Assembly: GCA_951812575.1 (NCBI GenBank)
Contig: OX638322.1
Coordinates: forward strand, 5,114,103-5,178,102
From: Candidatus Binatia bacterium
Lineage (GTDB): Bacteria > Desulfobacterota > Binatia > Bin18
Direction of reading: 5' to 3'
DNA length: 64,000 nucleotides
Shown: one piece after another, positions 44,101 through 52,209 of the stretch
Layout: each line of letters opens with the position of its first letter
Numbering within the stretch: the first letter of the stretch is position 1
Made by a program: the position numbers and the translations under genes
The notes under the pieces: generated by a model
What the model saw: only the letters and a program-made list of their open reading frames with translations
Databases searched by the model: none
What the model was told of the DNA's origin: nothing

Positions 44101-45217
44101 CGATAGGATCGCGCTCAATCAGGGCCATGCGAGCAGGCGAGCACTGTGCTGCAAGCCAAGCAGACAAACCCCGCATTTCCGTGACCACACCTCCGTCTGC
44201 CCCCGTTATCAGGGCAAGGACTCGTTGGGAGGGAAGCCCTTTATCAATGAGTTGGGCGAGGTGGCGACCGCCGAGAAATTCGGCGATGTGACGGTGAACC
44301 GGGGTAAAGCGATTATCGGACACCCCCCTGAACAGCTTCGTGGCAAGGACCGCTTTGTATACGCCGGGTTCAATGTCGCCTCCGTATTCCTCTGGAGACG
44401 GATAAGCTGAGTCGGGCTCACCAAGGCCGACCGTGTAGCCGGCGATACCCGCAATCAATTGCACTGCACAGAGACGTCCAGCAGCGTTCAGGAGTTGATC
44501 GGGTGAAGAAGTCTCCGCTCCTTTTCTCGCCGCCCGATGTTCATCGTTAAGTTCACGAACCATCCGGCGACAGGCACGCTCGAAGGTATCCAACCGGTTC
44601 TCCGGCCAGCCTTCGTTTGTCACGGCTTTTGCCAACAACTCCAGGCTCTGCGGATTCGTGAGGAGTCCGTCAACGCCTCGCTCTCGGGCCTTCGCCACGA
44701 ACTCCCGAGCGTCATTCACCCCAGGCTGAGCATCGAGTATCGCGATAATGTCATCGTCCGTCAGTGGGTCAAGCCGGAGCACCGTTACTGTGCCGTCTTG
44801 GGCAACAGATGATAAATGCTTTTGATCGTTTGTCCCAAGCCAATCCGCTTCCCGACAGGAGAGCCGAAATCGCGGCTTGCCAAGTGCGTCGAGACGTTCT
44901 CTAATCGCGTCAAACGGCGTGCGTACATCATCCGTCCCGGCTCGGACTTCATCCAGTCCGTCTATAAAAAGTATCTTTTCTCGCCATTCGGGGTGACGGT
45001 CCATGTTCAAGGTCAAGAAGTCACGAGCGGTGATGAAGTGGGCATCGTCCACGTCCTTTTCTTCGACCTGAAGCGCAGTAGTCTTGCCAGAGCCGGGATC
45101 GCCGAGCAGGACATAGGCCGACTTAGACCGAAAGTCGTCCAAAGACCGGGACGCTTTCTTCTGATTGTGGTCCGTATCCGAGACTTCGGTACAGGTTCGG
45201 GGGACGAGATTACTCAT
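41132..45217 (-). CDS. NACHT-like STAND ATPase with C-terminal PD-(D/E)xK-like domain; candidate defence protein
   Basis: 1361 residues. The P-loop LLGDPGSGKTTAL lies at residues 37-49, then ILFIDGLDEVRAG (82-94, Walker B of NACHT type) and FRLSCREADWLG near 117. A long helical region without recognisable repeats follows (about 250-1200). Near the C-terminus, ADMRV (Asp1265) and VPIEIKKNLHRDLW (Glu1278-x-Lys1280) form a PD-(D/E)xK nuclease pattern, followed by GGYGIYLVFWFG. NACHT-type STAND proteins with effector domains are known anti-phage sensors; effectors are usually N-terminal, so this C-terminal arrangement is unusual. Its ATG overlaps the stop of the upstream DUF4143 ATPase gene (ATGA). 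Confidence 0.75.
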   Translation of the reverse strand: MSNLVPRTCTEVSDTDHNQKKASRSLDDFRSKSAYVLLGDPGSGKTTALQVEEKDVDDAHFITARDFLTLNMDRHPEWREKILFIDGLDEVRAGTDDVRTPFDAIRERLDALGKPRFRLSCREADWLGTNDQKHLSSVAQDGTVTVLRLDPLTDDDIIAILDAQPGVNDAREFVAKARERGVDGLLTNPQSLELLAKAVTNEGWPENRLDTFERACRRMVRELNDEHRAARKGAETSSPDQLLNAAGRLCAVQLIAGIAGYTVGLGEPDSAYPSPEEYGGDIEPGVYKAVLATKLFRGVSDNRFTPVHRHIAEFLGGRHLAQLIDKGLPSQRVLALITGADGGVVTEMRGLSAWLAAQCSPARMALIERDPIGVGLYGDLRQFSPDEKRVLLNALKRKGKRLGLELGLDRESQYGTAAFGPLVTPDMEHTLREILTDPARDEQHQMLVVFILRILEEGSSIPEISALLLDMVCDDTRWPGINTLALAAFLHAYPDGQEKTAALDQLLVDIQAGRVADPNAELLGTLLTRLYPQDLPASQLWNYLSEPSDSNLIGRYFWFWDRCLLEQSSDEDVCELLNGLPCPPPGLRSALEMAELSLEDLPLKLLARGLNAYGDRIPTEQLYDWLGVGLPVTQYKFGEEARNVQVWLEQRPAIQKEILTEGVRRYAESDDESFYGYMYEVEQRLYKANPPSDFGAWCLEQAIATTDSQVAEYFISFASRAGLPLESQLGKTRGHRDLQNRISRMIAQRDRHEAEYQEHARQRQSYTEEREREENEWLAYVHRSETALCENRAAPALLHHLAKIYLDKGLFRAMNLNPVQKKMRRQATEIDDGLEAVKQKLGGAQSLVDATLQGFRGVLDRKDVPQVEKILSLQEENRISYFQWPFLAGLAELERVAPNELDRLDENQIRKALAFYYCTPHGEYRPKWYRRLLALRPKIVAEVQMQFAVSEFRTDSASTYNLWELAHDPEHAQVARYASLPLLRAFPTRCKLKHINALNNLLWAAIQHADRASLEELIERKLSRTSMNSAQRVHWLAAGLVVSPDVYRGRLNDFVQNRERRIHHLEEFFCDFDRHSRYELGISIKELLIRIIGSHIGPELRSEGRFVRPAMEASRLVHTYIQHLAASPAKEASTALTGLLADPMLERWRAELSRARDSQRIIRSDAEYRHPTIEQVRETLNGGVPVNPGDLAALLMDRLREIAMRIRTGNTDDWRQYWNEPSKQEPTPKHEDHCRDALLSDLRHCLPPGMDVQPEGQYANDKRADMRVASRDFQVPIEIKKNLHRDLWRAIRDQLIAQYTIDSATGGYGIYLVFWFGRERCQPGPDGRPTSAAELEERLRETLSPDEARLISVCVIDVARP

Positions 45218-46464
45218 ACTTCCTCAAACCAATACGGAGCCGGTACACTCAAAAACTCATCAAGCGGAACACCGTCTTCTCCAACCAGGAGCGAACGACT
45301 AGGGCTAAAACGCTGCACAAATTCCGCCATTCCTCGCATCGACTTTGTGTTCAGTCCGCTCTTGACCTCAATAGCAATGGTATGAGTGCCACGCTGAAGG
45401 ACGAAATCGACCTCTTGCGAGCCGTCCCGCCAATAATGCAGACGAATGTTATCTGTTGCGGAGTTGAACAGGTGGGCACCAACCGCGCTTTCGACCAGCC
45501 GTCCCCAAAAGGTCCGGTCAGCCTGAGCCTCCTCAAACGTATAGCCGGCCTCGGCCGTCATCAGCGCGGTATTGAGAACATTGAGCTTAGGACTGGACGC
45601 CCGACGGCTGGAGGCACTAACCGCATATTTGGGGAGCCCGGTAATCAGACCGGCATTCGACAGCAGGTCCAGATAGCGGGCTAGGGTGGTCGTGTTGCCG
45701 GCATCGTGAAGCTGTCCCAGCATCTTTGTGTAGGACAGGATTTGCCCGGAATAGGCCGCGCTAAGCTCGAATAGCTGTTTCAGCAAGGCTGGTTTGTCCA
45801 CCCGCTGCATGGCGAGAATGTCGCGCTCGATATTCGGCTCAATCAGCGAGCCTATAATATACGAGCGCCAACGGTCCTGGTCCCGCACGAGCGGGGCGGC
45901 TCCCGGATAGCCTCCGAAATAAAGATAGCGTACAAGGTCAAAGTCAAAGGCCGACGACATCTCGTCAAACGACCAGTGCGTCACACGAATAGACTCGTAC
46001 CGTCCGGCCAGACTCTCGCTCATTCCCCTTTGCATGAGCAGTGGGGCCGAGCCCAAGATCACAACGTGCAGCGGGCATCCTCTGGCACGGTCGGCATCCC
46101 ACAATCCTTTGACGGTCTCCGACCAGTTCGGGATTTTCTGTATCTCGTCAAGCACCAGCACAAAGCCACCCGATTGTTCCGCTTCGAAGCGGGATTCTTC
46201 CCAGTTACGCACCAACCATGCCGTGTCTCGTTGCTGTAACACGGGGAAGGTTGCTTCGGCCGTATCAAACGGGACGCGGGGCGTGGAAGGATCAGGTTCA
46301 TCAACTGCAAAATAACGGCTCTTACTATTAATCTGCCGTAACGCCTGACGCACGACAGTGGTCTTGCCCGTCTGACGCGGCCCGAACAGGGCGATAATTC
46401 GGCTCGGCGGCTCAGTAAGTCGCTCACAAAGTGTCGCAACCTGAGTACGTTGGAAGGAGACCAT
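45214..46464 (-). CDS. AAA ATPase with DUF4143 domain
   Basis: 416 residues. RIIALFGPRQTGKTTVVRQAL (Lys34) and FVLVLDEIQKIPNW (Asp106-Glu107) give Walker A and B; HVVILGSAPLLMQRGMSESLAGRYE is sensor I. The C-terminal DUF4143 part ends with EVDFVLQRG ... IAIEVKSG (Asp353, Glu366-x-Lys368), a PD-(D/E)xK-like fold typical of the family. DUF4143 ATPases are common, of unknown function, and usually solitary. Here the gene overlaps the NACHT gene by 4 bp, so both are made together. A perfect inverted repeat sits 20-51 bp upstream of its start. Confidence 0.85.
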   Translation of the reverse strand: MVSFQRTQVATLCERLTEPPSRIIALFGPRQTGKTTVVRQALRQINSKSRYFAVDEPDPSTPRVPFDTAEATFPVLQQRDTAWLVRNWEESRFEAEQSGGFVLVLDEIQKIPNWSETVKGLWDADRARGCPLHVVILGSAPLLMQRGMSESLAGRYESIRVTHWSFDEMSSAFDFDLVRYLYFGGYPGAAPLVRDQDRWRSYIIGSLIEPNIERDILAMQRVDKPALLKQLFELSAAYSGQILSYTKMLGQLHDAGNTTTLARYLDLLSNAGLITGLPKYAVSASSRRASSPKLNVLNTALMTAEAGYTFEEAQADRTFWGRLVESAVGAHLFNSATDNIRLHYWRDGSQEVDFVLQRGTHTIAIEVKSGLNTKSMRGMAEFVQRFSPSRSLLVGEDGVPLDEFLSVPAPYWFEEV

Positions 46465-46483
46465 CCTCTTAGATTACTCTACT

Positions 46484-46515
46484 GAGTGTTTTTACTCAAT
46501 AGAGTAAAAACACTC
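46484..46515. promoter_or_regulatory. Perfect inverted repeat upstream of the DUF4143-NACHT operon
   Basis: GAGTGTTTTTACTC and GAGTAAAAACACTC, 14-bp arms around AATA. It begins 20 bp from the DUF4143 start codon. It could be a repressor operator or an attenuator hairpin; no other copy with this core was seen, although GAGTAAA recurs in the family E repeat 150 bp away. Confidence 0.6.
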
Positions 46516-46668
46516 GCCCTTATGTATATACATCCCGGCCCAGCCTATTAGACAAGCAAATTCTCGGCGTATATAAGAGGCACCACACATCATCGGCTGC
46601 TGAGGGTTGAGTCTTTGATACGACCGTCTCCAATCTCTTTATTCTCTACGTCAGCCCCCGTATGATGA

Positions 46669-46722
46669 AAAGAGTAAACGTATCAACAGCTTTGTATCTA
46701 TTGGAGGACACGTTTACTCTTT
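46669..46722. repeat. Family E inverted repeat, copy 2
   Basis: AAAGAGTAAACGT (46669-46681) and ACGTTTACTCTTT (46710-46722), 13-bp perfect arms with a 28-base loop, ending 17 bp before the metH start. The remaining 46516-46668 stretch between the DUF4143 operon and metH has no recognised gene. Confidence 0.85.
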
Positions 46723-46739
46723 AAGGATTAAGGACTCAG

Positions 46740-49700
46740 GTGGGAAATTTGAACGATAGACTCCCTTCGTTATCGGCTCGGGCCGGTGACCTGTGCGCCT
46801 TCCTGCATGAGCGGGTACTGCTCTTTGATGGTGCCATGGGGACCTCCATCCAGGCCCAGAATCTGAGCCCGGAAGATTTCGGTGGCCTGGCGTACGAGGG
46901 CTGTAATGAACACCTGGTGTTGACCTGCCCTGAGGCGATCACGCAGATTCACGACCGCTTCTTGCAAGCCGGTGCGGATATTATTGAAACGAATACCTTT
47001 GGCGCTACAAGTATTGTCCTGGCCGAGTATGGTCTGCACGAGCAGACAGGCGCCATCAACCAGGCCGCGGCCCAGCTCGCCCGGGCCTGTGCTCAACGCT
47101 ATGGCTCCCCACACCGACCCCGCTTTGTGGCCGGCTCCATGGGGCCAACGACCAAAACGATTTCTGTCACCGGCGGTGTGACCTTCGGCCAGCTGCGGCA
47201 CGCCTATGCGGAACAAGCAGAGGGATTGCTGCGGGGGGGCGTAGACCTGCTGCTGATGGAAACGACCCAGGATACGCTCAACCTGAAAGCCGGCCTCTTG
47301 GGAATCGACGACGCGTTTCGGACGGTCGGGCAGCGCGTACCCGTGGCTGTCTCCATCACGGTTGAAACGATGGGCACGATGTTGGCCGGGCAGGGGGTGG
47401 AAGCGCTCTCTACCTCCGTGGCGCATCGGGACCTGTTCGCGCTCGGCCTGAACTGTGCGACCGGACCCGATTTCATGACCGATCATCTCCGCACCTTGGC
47501 AGAGTTCTCCCGTTTTCCTGCTTTATGTATTCCGAACGCCGGGTTACCGGACGAAGAGGGGCACTACAACGAATCACCCGAGATGATCGTGGCCAAGCTC
47601 GAACGTTTTGTCGACGCCGGCTGGCTCAATATGCTGGGCGGTTGTTGCGGCACGACACCTGCGCATATCGCACTGCTCAGTCAGATGCTGGAGGGCAAGC
47701 GGCCGCGCACGCTGCCGACAACGAAACGGAGCGTGGTCTCAGGGCTCGAACCCCTGGTGATCGACGAAGACAAACGTCCGATGCTGGTCGGTGAGCGGAC
47801 GAATGTGATTGGCTCACGCAAATTCAAGCGGCTCATCCGCGACGGCGCGTTTGAAGAAGGCGCGGAAATCGGCCGCCGGCAGGTGCGGGGCGGTGCCCAC
47901 ATCGTGGATGTGTGTCTGGCCGACCCGGACCGCGAAGAACTCGACGACATGACCGCCTTCCTGGATATTCTGGTGCGGAAGATCAAAGTCCCCCTGATGA
48001 TCGACTCGACCGACTCCCTGGTCATCGAAGCCGCGCTTGAACGCTCACAGGGCAAAGCGGTTATCAACTCCATCAATCTGGAGGACGGCGAGGAACGGTT
48101 TGCCCAGGTCGTTCCACTCGTCAAACGCTACGGCGCGGCGGTGGTGGTGGGCTGTATCGATGAAGACCCGGAACAGGGCATGGCGGTCACCCAGCAGCGG
48201 AAACTCGCAGTGGCCAAACGAAGCCATGCACTGCTCACCCGGGAATACGGTCTGGACGCCGAAGATATCATTTTCGACCCGCTGGTGTTTCCCCTTGGAA
48301 CCGGTGACCGCAACTATATCGGTGCCGGCGAAGAGACGATTGAAGGAGTCCGGCTGATTAAACACGCGCTACCGGCGTGCAAGACCATCCTGGGCATCAG
48401 CAATGTGTCCTTTGGCCTCCCACCGGCCGGGCGTGAGGTATTGAACTCCGTGTTTCTCTACCACTGCGTCAAGGCGGGGCTCGACCTGGCGATTGTGAAC
48501 ACGGAAAAGCTGGAACGCTACGCCTCGATTGCCGAAGAAGAAAAACGTCTCGCCAACGATCTGATCTATTGGCGCGGTGCAGACCCGATCGCCGCTTTTG
48601 CCGCCCACTTCCGACAGAAAAAAGAAAGCGTAATTCAGGATACGCGCGCCGACCTGCCGCTGGATGAACGGCTGGCACGGTATATCATAGAGGGCTCCAA
48701 AGACGGGCTGATCGACGACCTGAATACCGCCCTCGACGAGCGGGCCCCCTTGGACATTATCAACGGTCCGCTCATGGCGGGCATGGATGAGGTCGGCCGC
48801 CTGTTTAACAACAACGAACTCATCGTGGCCGAGGTCCTGCAAAGCGCAGAGTCCATGAAGGCTGCCGTCGGGCATCTCGAACCTTTTATGGAGAAAAAGA
48901 GGGAACGTGTCCTCCAACAACCTGAAAATGCTGGACACGTTTCCTCTTTAACGGACGGTGGGCTCAAAGGCACGGTCATCCTGGCCACCGTCAAGGGTGA
49001 TGTGCACGATATCGGCAAAAACCTGGTGGAGATCATCCTGTCAAACAACGGCTACCGGGTGGTGAACCTCGGCATTAAAGTCGCGCCGGAAACCCTCATA
49101 GCAGCCGTGCACGAACATCAGCCGGATATCGTGGGCCTATCCGGTTTACTGGTCAAATCGGCCCAACAGATGGTAGTGACGGCCCAGGACCTCAAGAATG
49201 CCCAGGTCGCCTGTCCGATTCTGGTTGGTGGAGCCGCGCTCACCCCACGTTTTACCGCCAATAAAATTGCCCCCGAGTACGCCGGTCTGGTCTGTTACGC
49301 GAACGATGCCATGCGCGGTCTTGACCTGGCCAACCAGATTATAGATGCAGACAAGCTCGCGGCGCTGCTGCTGGACCTTGAGAGAGAGCGGGAACGTCTG
49401 GCTCGACAGGAGCGTGCGCCAAAACAAGAACAATCCAAAGCGCGGCCCGTACGGCCCGTCGTGCTCTCTCACGCACAGCCCGTCCCACATCCGCCCGACC
49501 TGCGGCTGCATACGCTCGACGATTATGACCTGGACACGGTGTTCGCCTATCTCAACCCGAGCATGTTGTACGGCAAGCACCTCGGGCTCAAGGGGAATCT
49601 TGAGACCTTATTAACCCAGGGCAACGAAAAAGCGGTCGAGTTACACCAGCAAGTCGAAGCCGTGATGGATGAGGTGATTGCAAAAAAATTACTGCGCGCC

Positions 49701-50348
49701 CAGGCGGTGTATCAATTCTTTCCGGCCCAGGCCGAGGGCGACAGCCTGCGGCTGTATCGTGCCAACGGCAAAGACATTGCCGCAACGTTTCTCTTTCCCC
49801 GCCAACAGCACGGAGAGGGCCTGTGTCTGAGTGACTTTGCAGCTCCGACGAGCAGCGGCAAACAGGACTATATTGCGCTGTTCGCCGTGACCTGTGGCCA
49901 TGGGGTCCGAGCACTCGCCGAACAGTACCGCGCGTCGGGCCGCTACCTCCAGTCCCATATCCTGCAAGCCCTGGCCATTGAGGGCGCGGAGGCATTTGCC
50001 GAGCTGCTCCATCAACGTCTGCGAGAGATGTGGGGCTTTGCCGACCCGCCGGAGCTGACCATGCGGGATCGCTTCAAGGCCCGCTATCGCGGTGTCCGGG
50101 TGAGTTTCGGCTATCCGGCCTGTCCGCGCCTCGAAGACCAGGAGCGTTTGTTTCAGGTGCTGCCAGTCACCGCCTCAATCGGTGTCGAGCTGACCGAGGG
50201 TTATATGATGGAGCCGGAAGCCTCGGTCTCGGCTCTCGTCTTCCATCACCCCCAAGCCAAATACTTCAACATCCTGGACGACGAGTTGGCCGCTTTCGAG
50301 CGGCGGCTGGCCGAGCGCGCAAACGCGCTCAGCGTGGCGGCGCTGTAG
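46740..50348 (+). CDS. metH: Cobalamin-dependent methionine synthase
   Basis: 1202 residues from GTG 46740, the first start after an in-frame TAA at 46722-46724, with AAGGA upstream. Domains in order: homocysteine binding (VLLFDGAMGTSIQAQ; zinc cysteines in LNCATGP and LGGCCGTTPAHI), pterin binding (VGERTNVIGSRKFKRLI, INSINLEDGEERF), B12 cap and Rossmann (NGPLMAGMDEVGRLF, VKGDVHDIGKNLVEIIL with the lower-ligand His), and AdoMet activation (RYRGVRVSFGYPACPRLEDQE). Transfers methyl from methyltetrahydrofolate to homocysteine. Residues 719-737, between cap and B12 fold, are encoded by a family E repeat. Confidence 0.96.
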   Translation: MGNLNDRLPSLSARAGDLCAFLHERVLLFDGAMGTSIQAQNLSPEDFGGLAYEGCNEHLVLTCPEAITQIHDRFLQAGADIIETNTFGATSIVLAEYGLHEQTGAINQAAAQLARACAQRYGSPHRPRFVAGSMGPTTKTISVTGGVTFGQLRHAYAEQAEGLLRGGVDLLLMETTQDTLNLKAGLLGIDDAFRTVGQRVPVAVSITVETMGTMLAGQGVEALSTSVAHRDLFALGLNCATGPDFMTDHLRTLAEFSRFPALCIPNAGLPDEEGHYNESPEMIVAKLERFVDAGWLNMLGGCCGTTPAHIALLSQMLEGKRPRTLPTTKRSVVSGLEPLVIDEDKRPMLVGERTNVIGSRKFKRLIRDGAFEEGAEIGRRQVRGGAHIVDVCLADPDREELDDMTAFLDILVRKIKVPLMIDSTDSLVIEAALERSQGKAVINSINLEDGEERFAQVVPLVKRYGAAVVVGCIDEDPEQGMAVTQQRKLAVAKRSHALLTREYGLDAEDIIFDPLVFPLGTGDRNYIGAGEETIEGVRLIKHALPACKTILGISNVSFGLPPAGREVLNSVFLYHCVKAGLDLAIVNTEKLERYASIAEEEKRLANDLIYWRGADPIAAFAAHFRQKKESVIQDTRADLPLDERLARYIIEGSKDGLIDDLNTALDERAPLDIINGPLMAGMDEVGRLFNNNELIVAEVLQSAESMKAAVGHLEPFMEKKRERVLQQPENAGHVSSLTDGGLKGTVILATVKGDVHDIGKNLVEIILSNNGYRVVNLGIKVAPETLIAAVHEHQPDIVGLSGLLVKSAQQMVVTAQDLKNAQVACPILVGGAALTPRFTANKIAPEYAGLVCYANDAMRGLDLANQIIDADKLAALLLDLERERERLARQERAPKQEQSKARPVRPVVLSHAQPVPHPPDLRLHTLDDYDLDTVFAYLNPSMLYGKHLGLKGNLETLLTQGNEKAVELHQQVEAVMDEVIAKKLLRAQAVYQFFPAQAEGDSLRLYRANGKDIAATFLFPRQQHGEGLCLSDFAAPTSSGKQDYIALFAVTCGHGVRALAEQYRASGRYLQSHILQALAIEGAEAFAELLHQRLREMWGFADPPELTMRDRFKARYRGVRVSFGYPACPRLEDQERLFQVLPVTASIGVELTEGYMMEPEASVSALVFHHPQAKYFNILDDELAAFERRLAERANALSVAAL
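48895..48949. repeat. Family E inverted repeat inside metH, copy 3
   Basis: AAAAGAGGGAACGTGTCC (48895-48912) and GGACACGTTTCCTCTTT (48933-48949) form a 17-bp, nearly perfect stem within the metH coding region. It is read in frame as KRERVLQQPENAGHVSSL in the linker ahead of the B12-binding fold. Confidence 0.88.
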
Positions 50349-50392
50349 CTGTCCTCCCGTCCGGGACGGCAGAATTGATTGAATCCGTCTTG

Positions 50393-50423
50393 TTGACGAT
50401 GATACTGCATATGGTATCGTCAA
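50393..50423. promoter_or_regulatory. Palindromic operator candidate of hicAB
   Basis: TTGACGAT (50393-50400) and ATCGTCAA (50416-50423) frame an inner imperfect palindrome GATACTGCATATGGTATC. It ends five bases before the hicA GTG, where an autorepressing HicB is expected to bind; TTGACG may also be a -35 box. Confidence 0.6.
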
Positions 50424-50427
50424 GTTT

Positions 50428-50661
50428 GTGGCTAGGGCCGAGAGATTATTCAACGCCATGAGAGCCAATCCGAAAGCGGATTGGACGCCCGACAATGTGA
50501 AAACGGTCGCACGAGCATATAACCTGACCGTGCGTCAACGCGGAACGAGTCACGCGGTCCTTACGAACGCAGTAGGACAACATTTGACGATTCCCATGCA
50601 TAAACCCATCAAACCCGTCTATATCAGACGCTTGGTAGCACTGATTGAGGCAACACGATGA
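50428..50661 (+). CDS. hicA: HicA-type toxin
   Basis: 77 residues from GTG 50428. The sequence NVKTVARAYNLTVRQRGTSHAVLTNAVGQHLTIPMHKPIKPVYIRRLV has the double-stranded-RNA-binding-like HicA fold, with GTSHAVL supplying the catalytic histidine. HicA cleaves mRNA. The stop overlaps the start of hicB (ATGA). Confidence 0.9.
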   Translation: MARAERLFNAMRANPKADWTPDNVKTVARAYNLTVRQRGTSHAVLTNAVGQHLTIPMHKPIKPVYIRRLVALIEATR

Positions 50662-50993
50662 GATTTGAGGACTATGCGATCAATCTCGCCCCCATCCCCG
50701 AAGAGGAAGGTGGCGGCTATCTGGTTACCCTGCCCGACTTGCCCGGCTGTATCGCGGATGGCGAGACTATCGACACCGCCATAGCAGAAGCCCGCGACGC
50801 CTTCACTGCATGGGCAATGGCTGAACGGGAGGACAAGGGAGAGCTGCCCGCACCAAAAACCTATAGTGGACAGTTCGTGCAACGCATTCCCAAGACCCTA
50901 CATATGCGGCTCGCCAAACGAGCGGCAAGCGAAGGGGTCAGCCTGAACCAATTGGCCGCAACCCTGCTCGCCCAAGGGCTCGCGGGTCGATAA
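50658..50993 (+). CDS. hicB: HicB-type antitoxin
   Basis: 111 residues. YAINLAPIPEEEGGGYLVTLPDLPGCIADGETIDTAIAEARDAFTAWAMA is the RNase-H-like HicB fold, and the C-terminus (HMRLAKRAASEGVSLNQLAATLLAQGL) is a ribbon-helix-helix DNA-binding domain that should repress the operon. Overlap of 4 bp with hicA. Confidence 0.93.
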   Translation: MRFEDYAINLAPIPEEEGGGYLVTLPDLPGCIADGETIDTAIAEARDAFTAWAMAEREDKGELPAPKTYSGQFVQRIPKTLHMRLAKRAASEGVSLNQLAATLLAQGLAGR

Positions 50994-51000
50994 GGGGGCC

Positions 51001-51142
51001 GGGCACCCACAAGGGGTTGTCCCTACAAAACACATTCCCTCTCCCCTGGAGGGCTGAGGACCCGACAGTTTCCGAGCGGGGGCAGTCCACCGGGGCGCGG
51101 GAGGAGTTCCGTTCACCCTGAGCGGAGCGAGGTCGAAGGGCC
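51001..51142. repeat. Cluster of palindromic repeats (families B, A and C)
   Basis: Family B at 51001-51027 (GGGCACCCACAAGGGGTTGT), part of family A at 51035-51056 (ATTCCCTCTCCCCTGGAGGG) and family C inverted at 51112-51142 (TTCACCCTGAGCGGAGCGAG then GTCGAAGGGCC). Together with 51160-51231 this fills the 240-bp gap between hicB and the MoxR gene; no gene was seen in it. Confidence 0.8.
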
Positions 51143-51234
51143 TACGGCCGGTTGTCCCTCCCCCCGGCTTAACCGGGGTGGGTTTCTGTTTGCCTTCCCC
51201 GTAATATACCTCGAAAAGAACACAGGGAGGGGTG

Positions 51235-52140
51235 ATGTCGGAAGCCCAGCGTTCGGTTTTTCAGTCAATTGAGGCCGTCCAGGCAGCATTTGCCCGGTGG
51301 AATTATATTGCCGACCGGGCGCTCGCCCTGACCGTCAAGCTTGCCGCCGATCTGGAAAAACCGCTGTTGCTCGAAGGGGAAGCCGGCGTAGGCAAGACGG
51401 AGGTTGCCAAAGTGCTGGCCAGCGTACTCGATACGCCGCTGATCCGTTTGCAGTGCTACGAGGGGCTGGACGCACAGACGACGCTGTACGAATGGAACTA
51501 TGCCCGGCAAATCCTGCATATTCGTATGGCCGAACAACAGCCGCAGGAGCGTCCGCTGCTTGAGCGTACCATCTTCAGCGATGAATTTCTGCTGAATCGT
51601 CCCCTGCTTGAAGCCATTCGCCATCCGGGCCCCCGGCCGGTCGTTCTCCTGATTGATGAGGTCGATCGCGCGGACGAGGAGTTTGAGGCCTTTCTCCTGG
51701 AAATCCTGTCCGACTTTCAGGTCAGCGTGCCCGAGATCGGGACTTTTACCGCCAGGCAGCCGCCCTATGTTGTCCTGACCTCAAACCGGACCCGAGAGCT
51801 GCACGAGGCCCTCAAGCGGCGCTGTCTGTATTTATGGATCGACTACCCCGCGCCGGACAAAGAGCGTGAGATCATCCTGCGCCGGGTGCCGGGGATTCGG
51901 GCTGCGTTGGCTGAGCGCATTGTCGCGGTCATGCAGGCGCTGCGTCAAATAGACTTCTACAAACGGCCCGGCGTGGCCGAGAGCGTGGACTGGAGCCGAG
52001 CCTTGCTCGGACTGGGGATCGACGAACTCCGGGCTGAAGCCCTGGAGGACACCGTCGGTGTGATTCTGAAGTACCATGACGATATTGAGCGCTTACAGAC
52101 CATTGGGGCGGAGACCATCCTGAGGGGTGGCACGGAGTGA
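51235..52140 (+). CDS. MoxR-type AAA ATPase (CoxD-like)
   Basis: 301 residues from ATG 51235 (GGGAGGGG upstream). LLLEGEAGVGKTEVAKVLAS (Walker A), QCYEGLDAQTTLYEWNYARQIL (typical CoxD/MoxR segment), PVVLLIDEVDRADEEFEAFLLEIL (Walker B), VVLTSNRTRELHEALKRRCLY (sensor). MoxR ATPases work as chaperones for metal-cofactor insertion, usually with a VWA-domain partner such as the next gene. In CO-dehydrogenase clusters the pair is coxD-coxE, but no molybdenum hydroxylase is in this window. Confidence 0.92.
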   Translation: MSEAQRSVFQSIEAVQAAFARWNYIADRALALTVKLAADLEKPLLLEGEAGVGKTEVAKVLASVLDTPLIRLQCYEGLDAQTTLYEWNYARQILHIRMAEQQPQERPLLERTIFSDEFLLNRPLLEAIRHPGPRPVVLLIDEVDRADEEFEAFLLEILSDFQVSVPEIGTFTARQPPYVVLTSNRTRELHEALKRRCLYLWIDYPAPDKEREIILRRVPGIRAALAERIVAVMQALRQIDFYKRPGVAESVDWSRALLGLGIDELRAEALEDTVGVILKYHDDIERLQTIGAETILRGGTE

Positions 52141-52209
52141 AGGACAGTGGTTAGTGGTTAGCAGAGGGACATGTTGGCGGAAGACCGATGTAACGAAGGA
52201 GCCTCCGCT

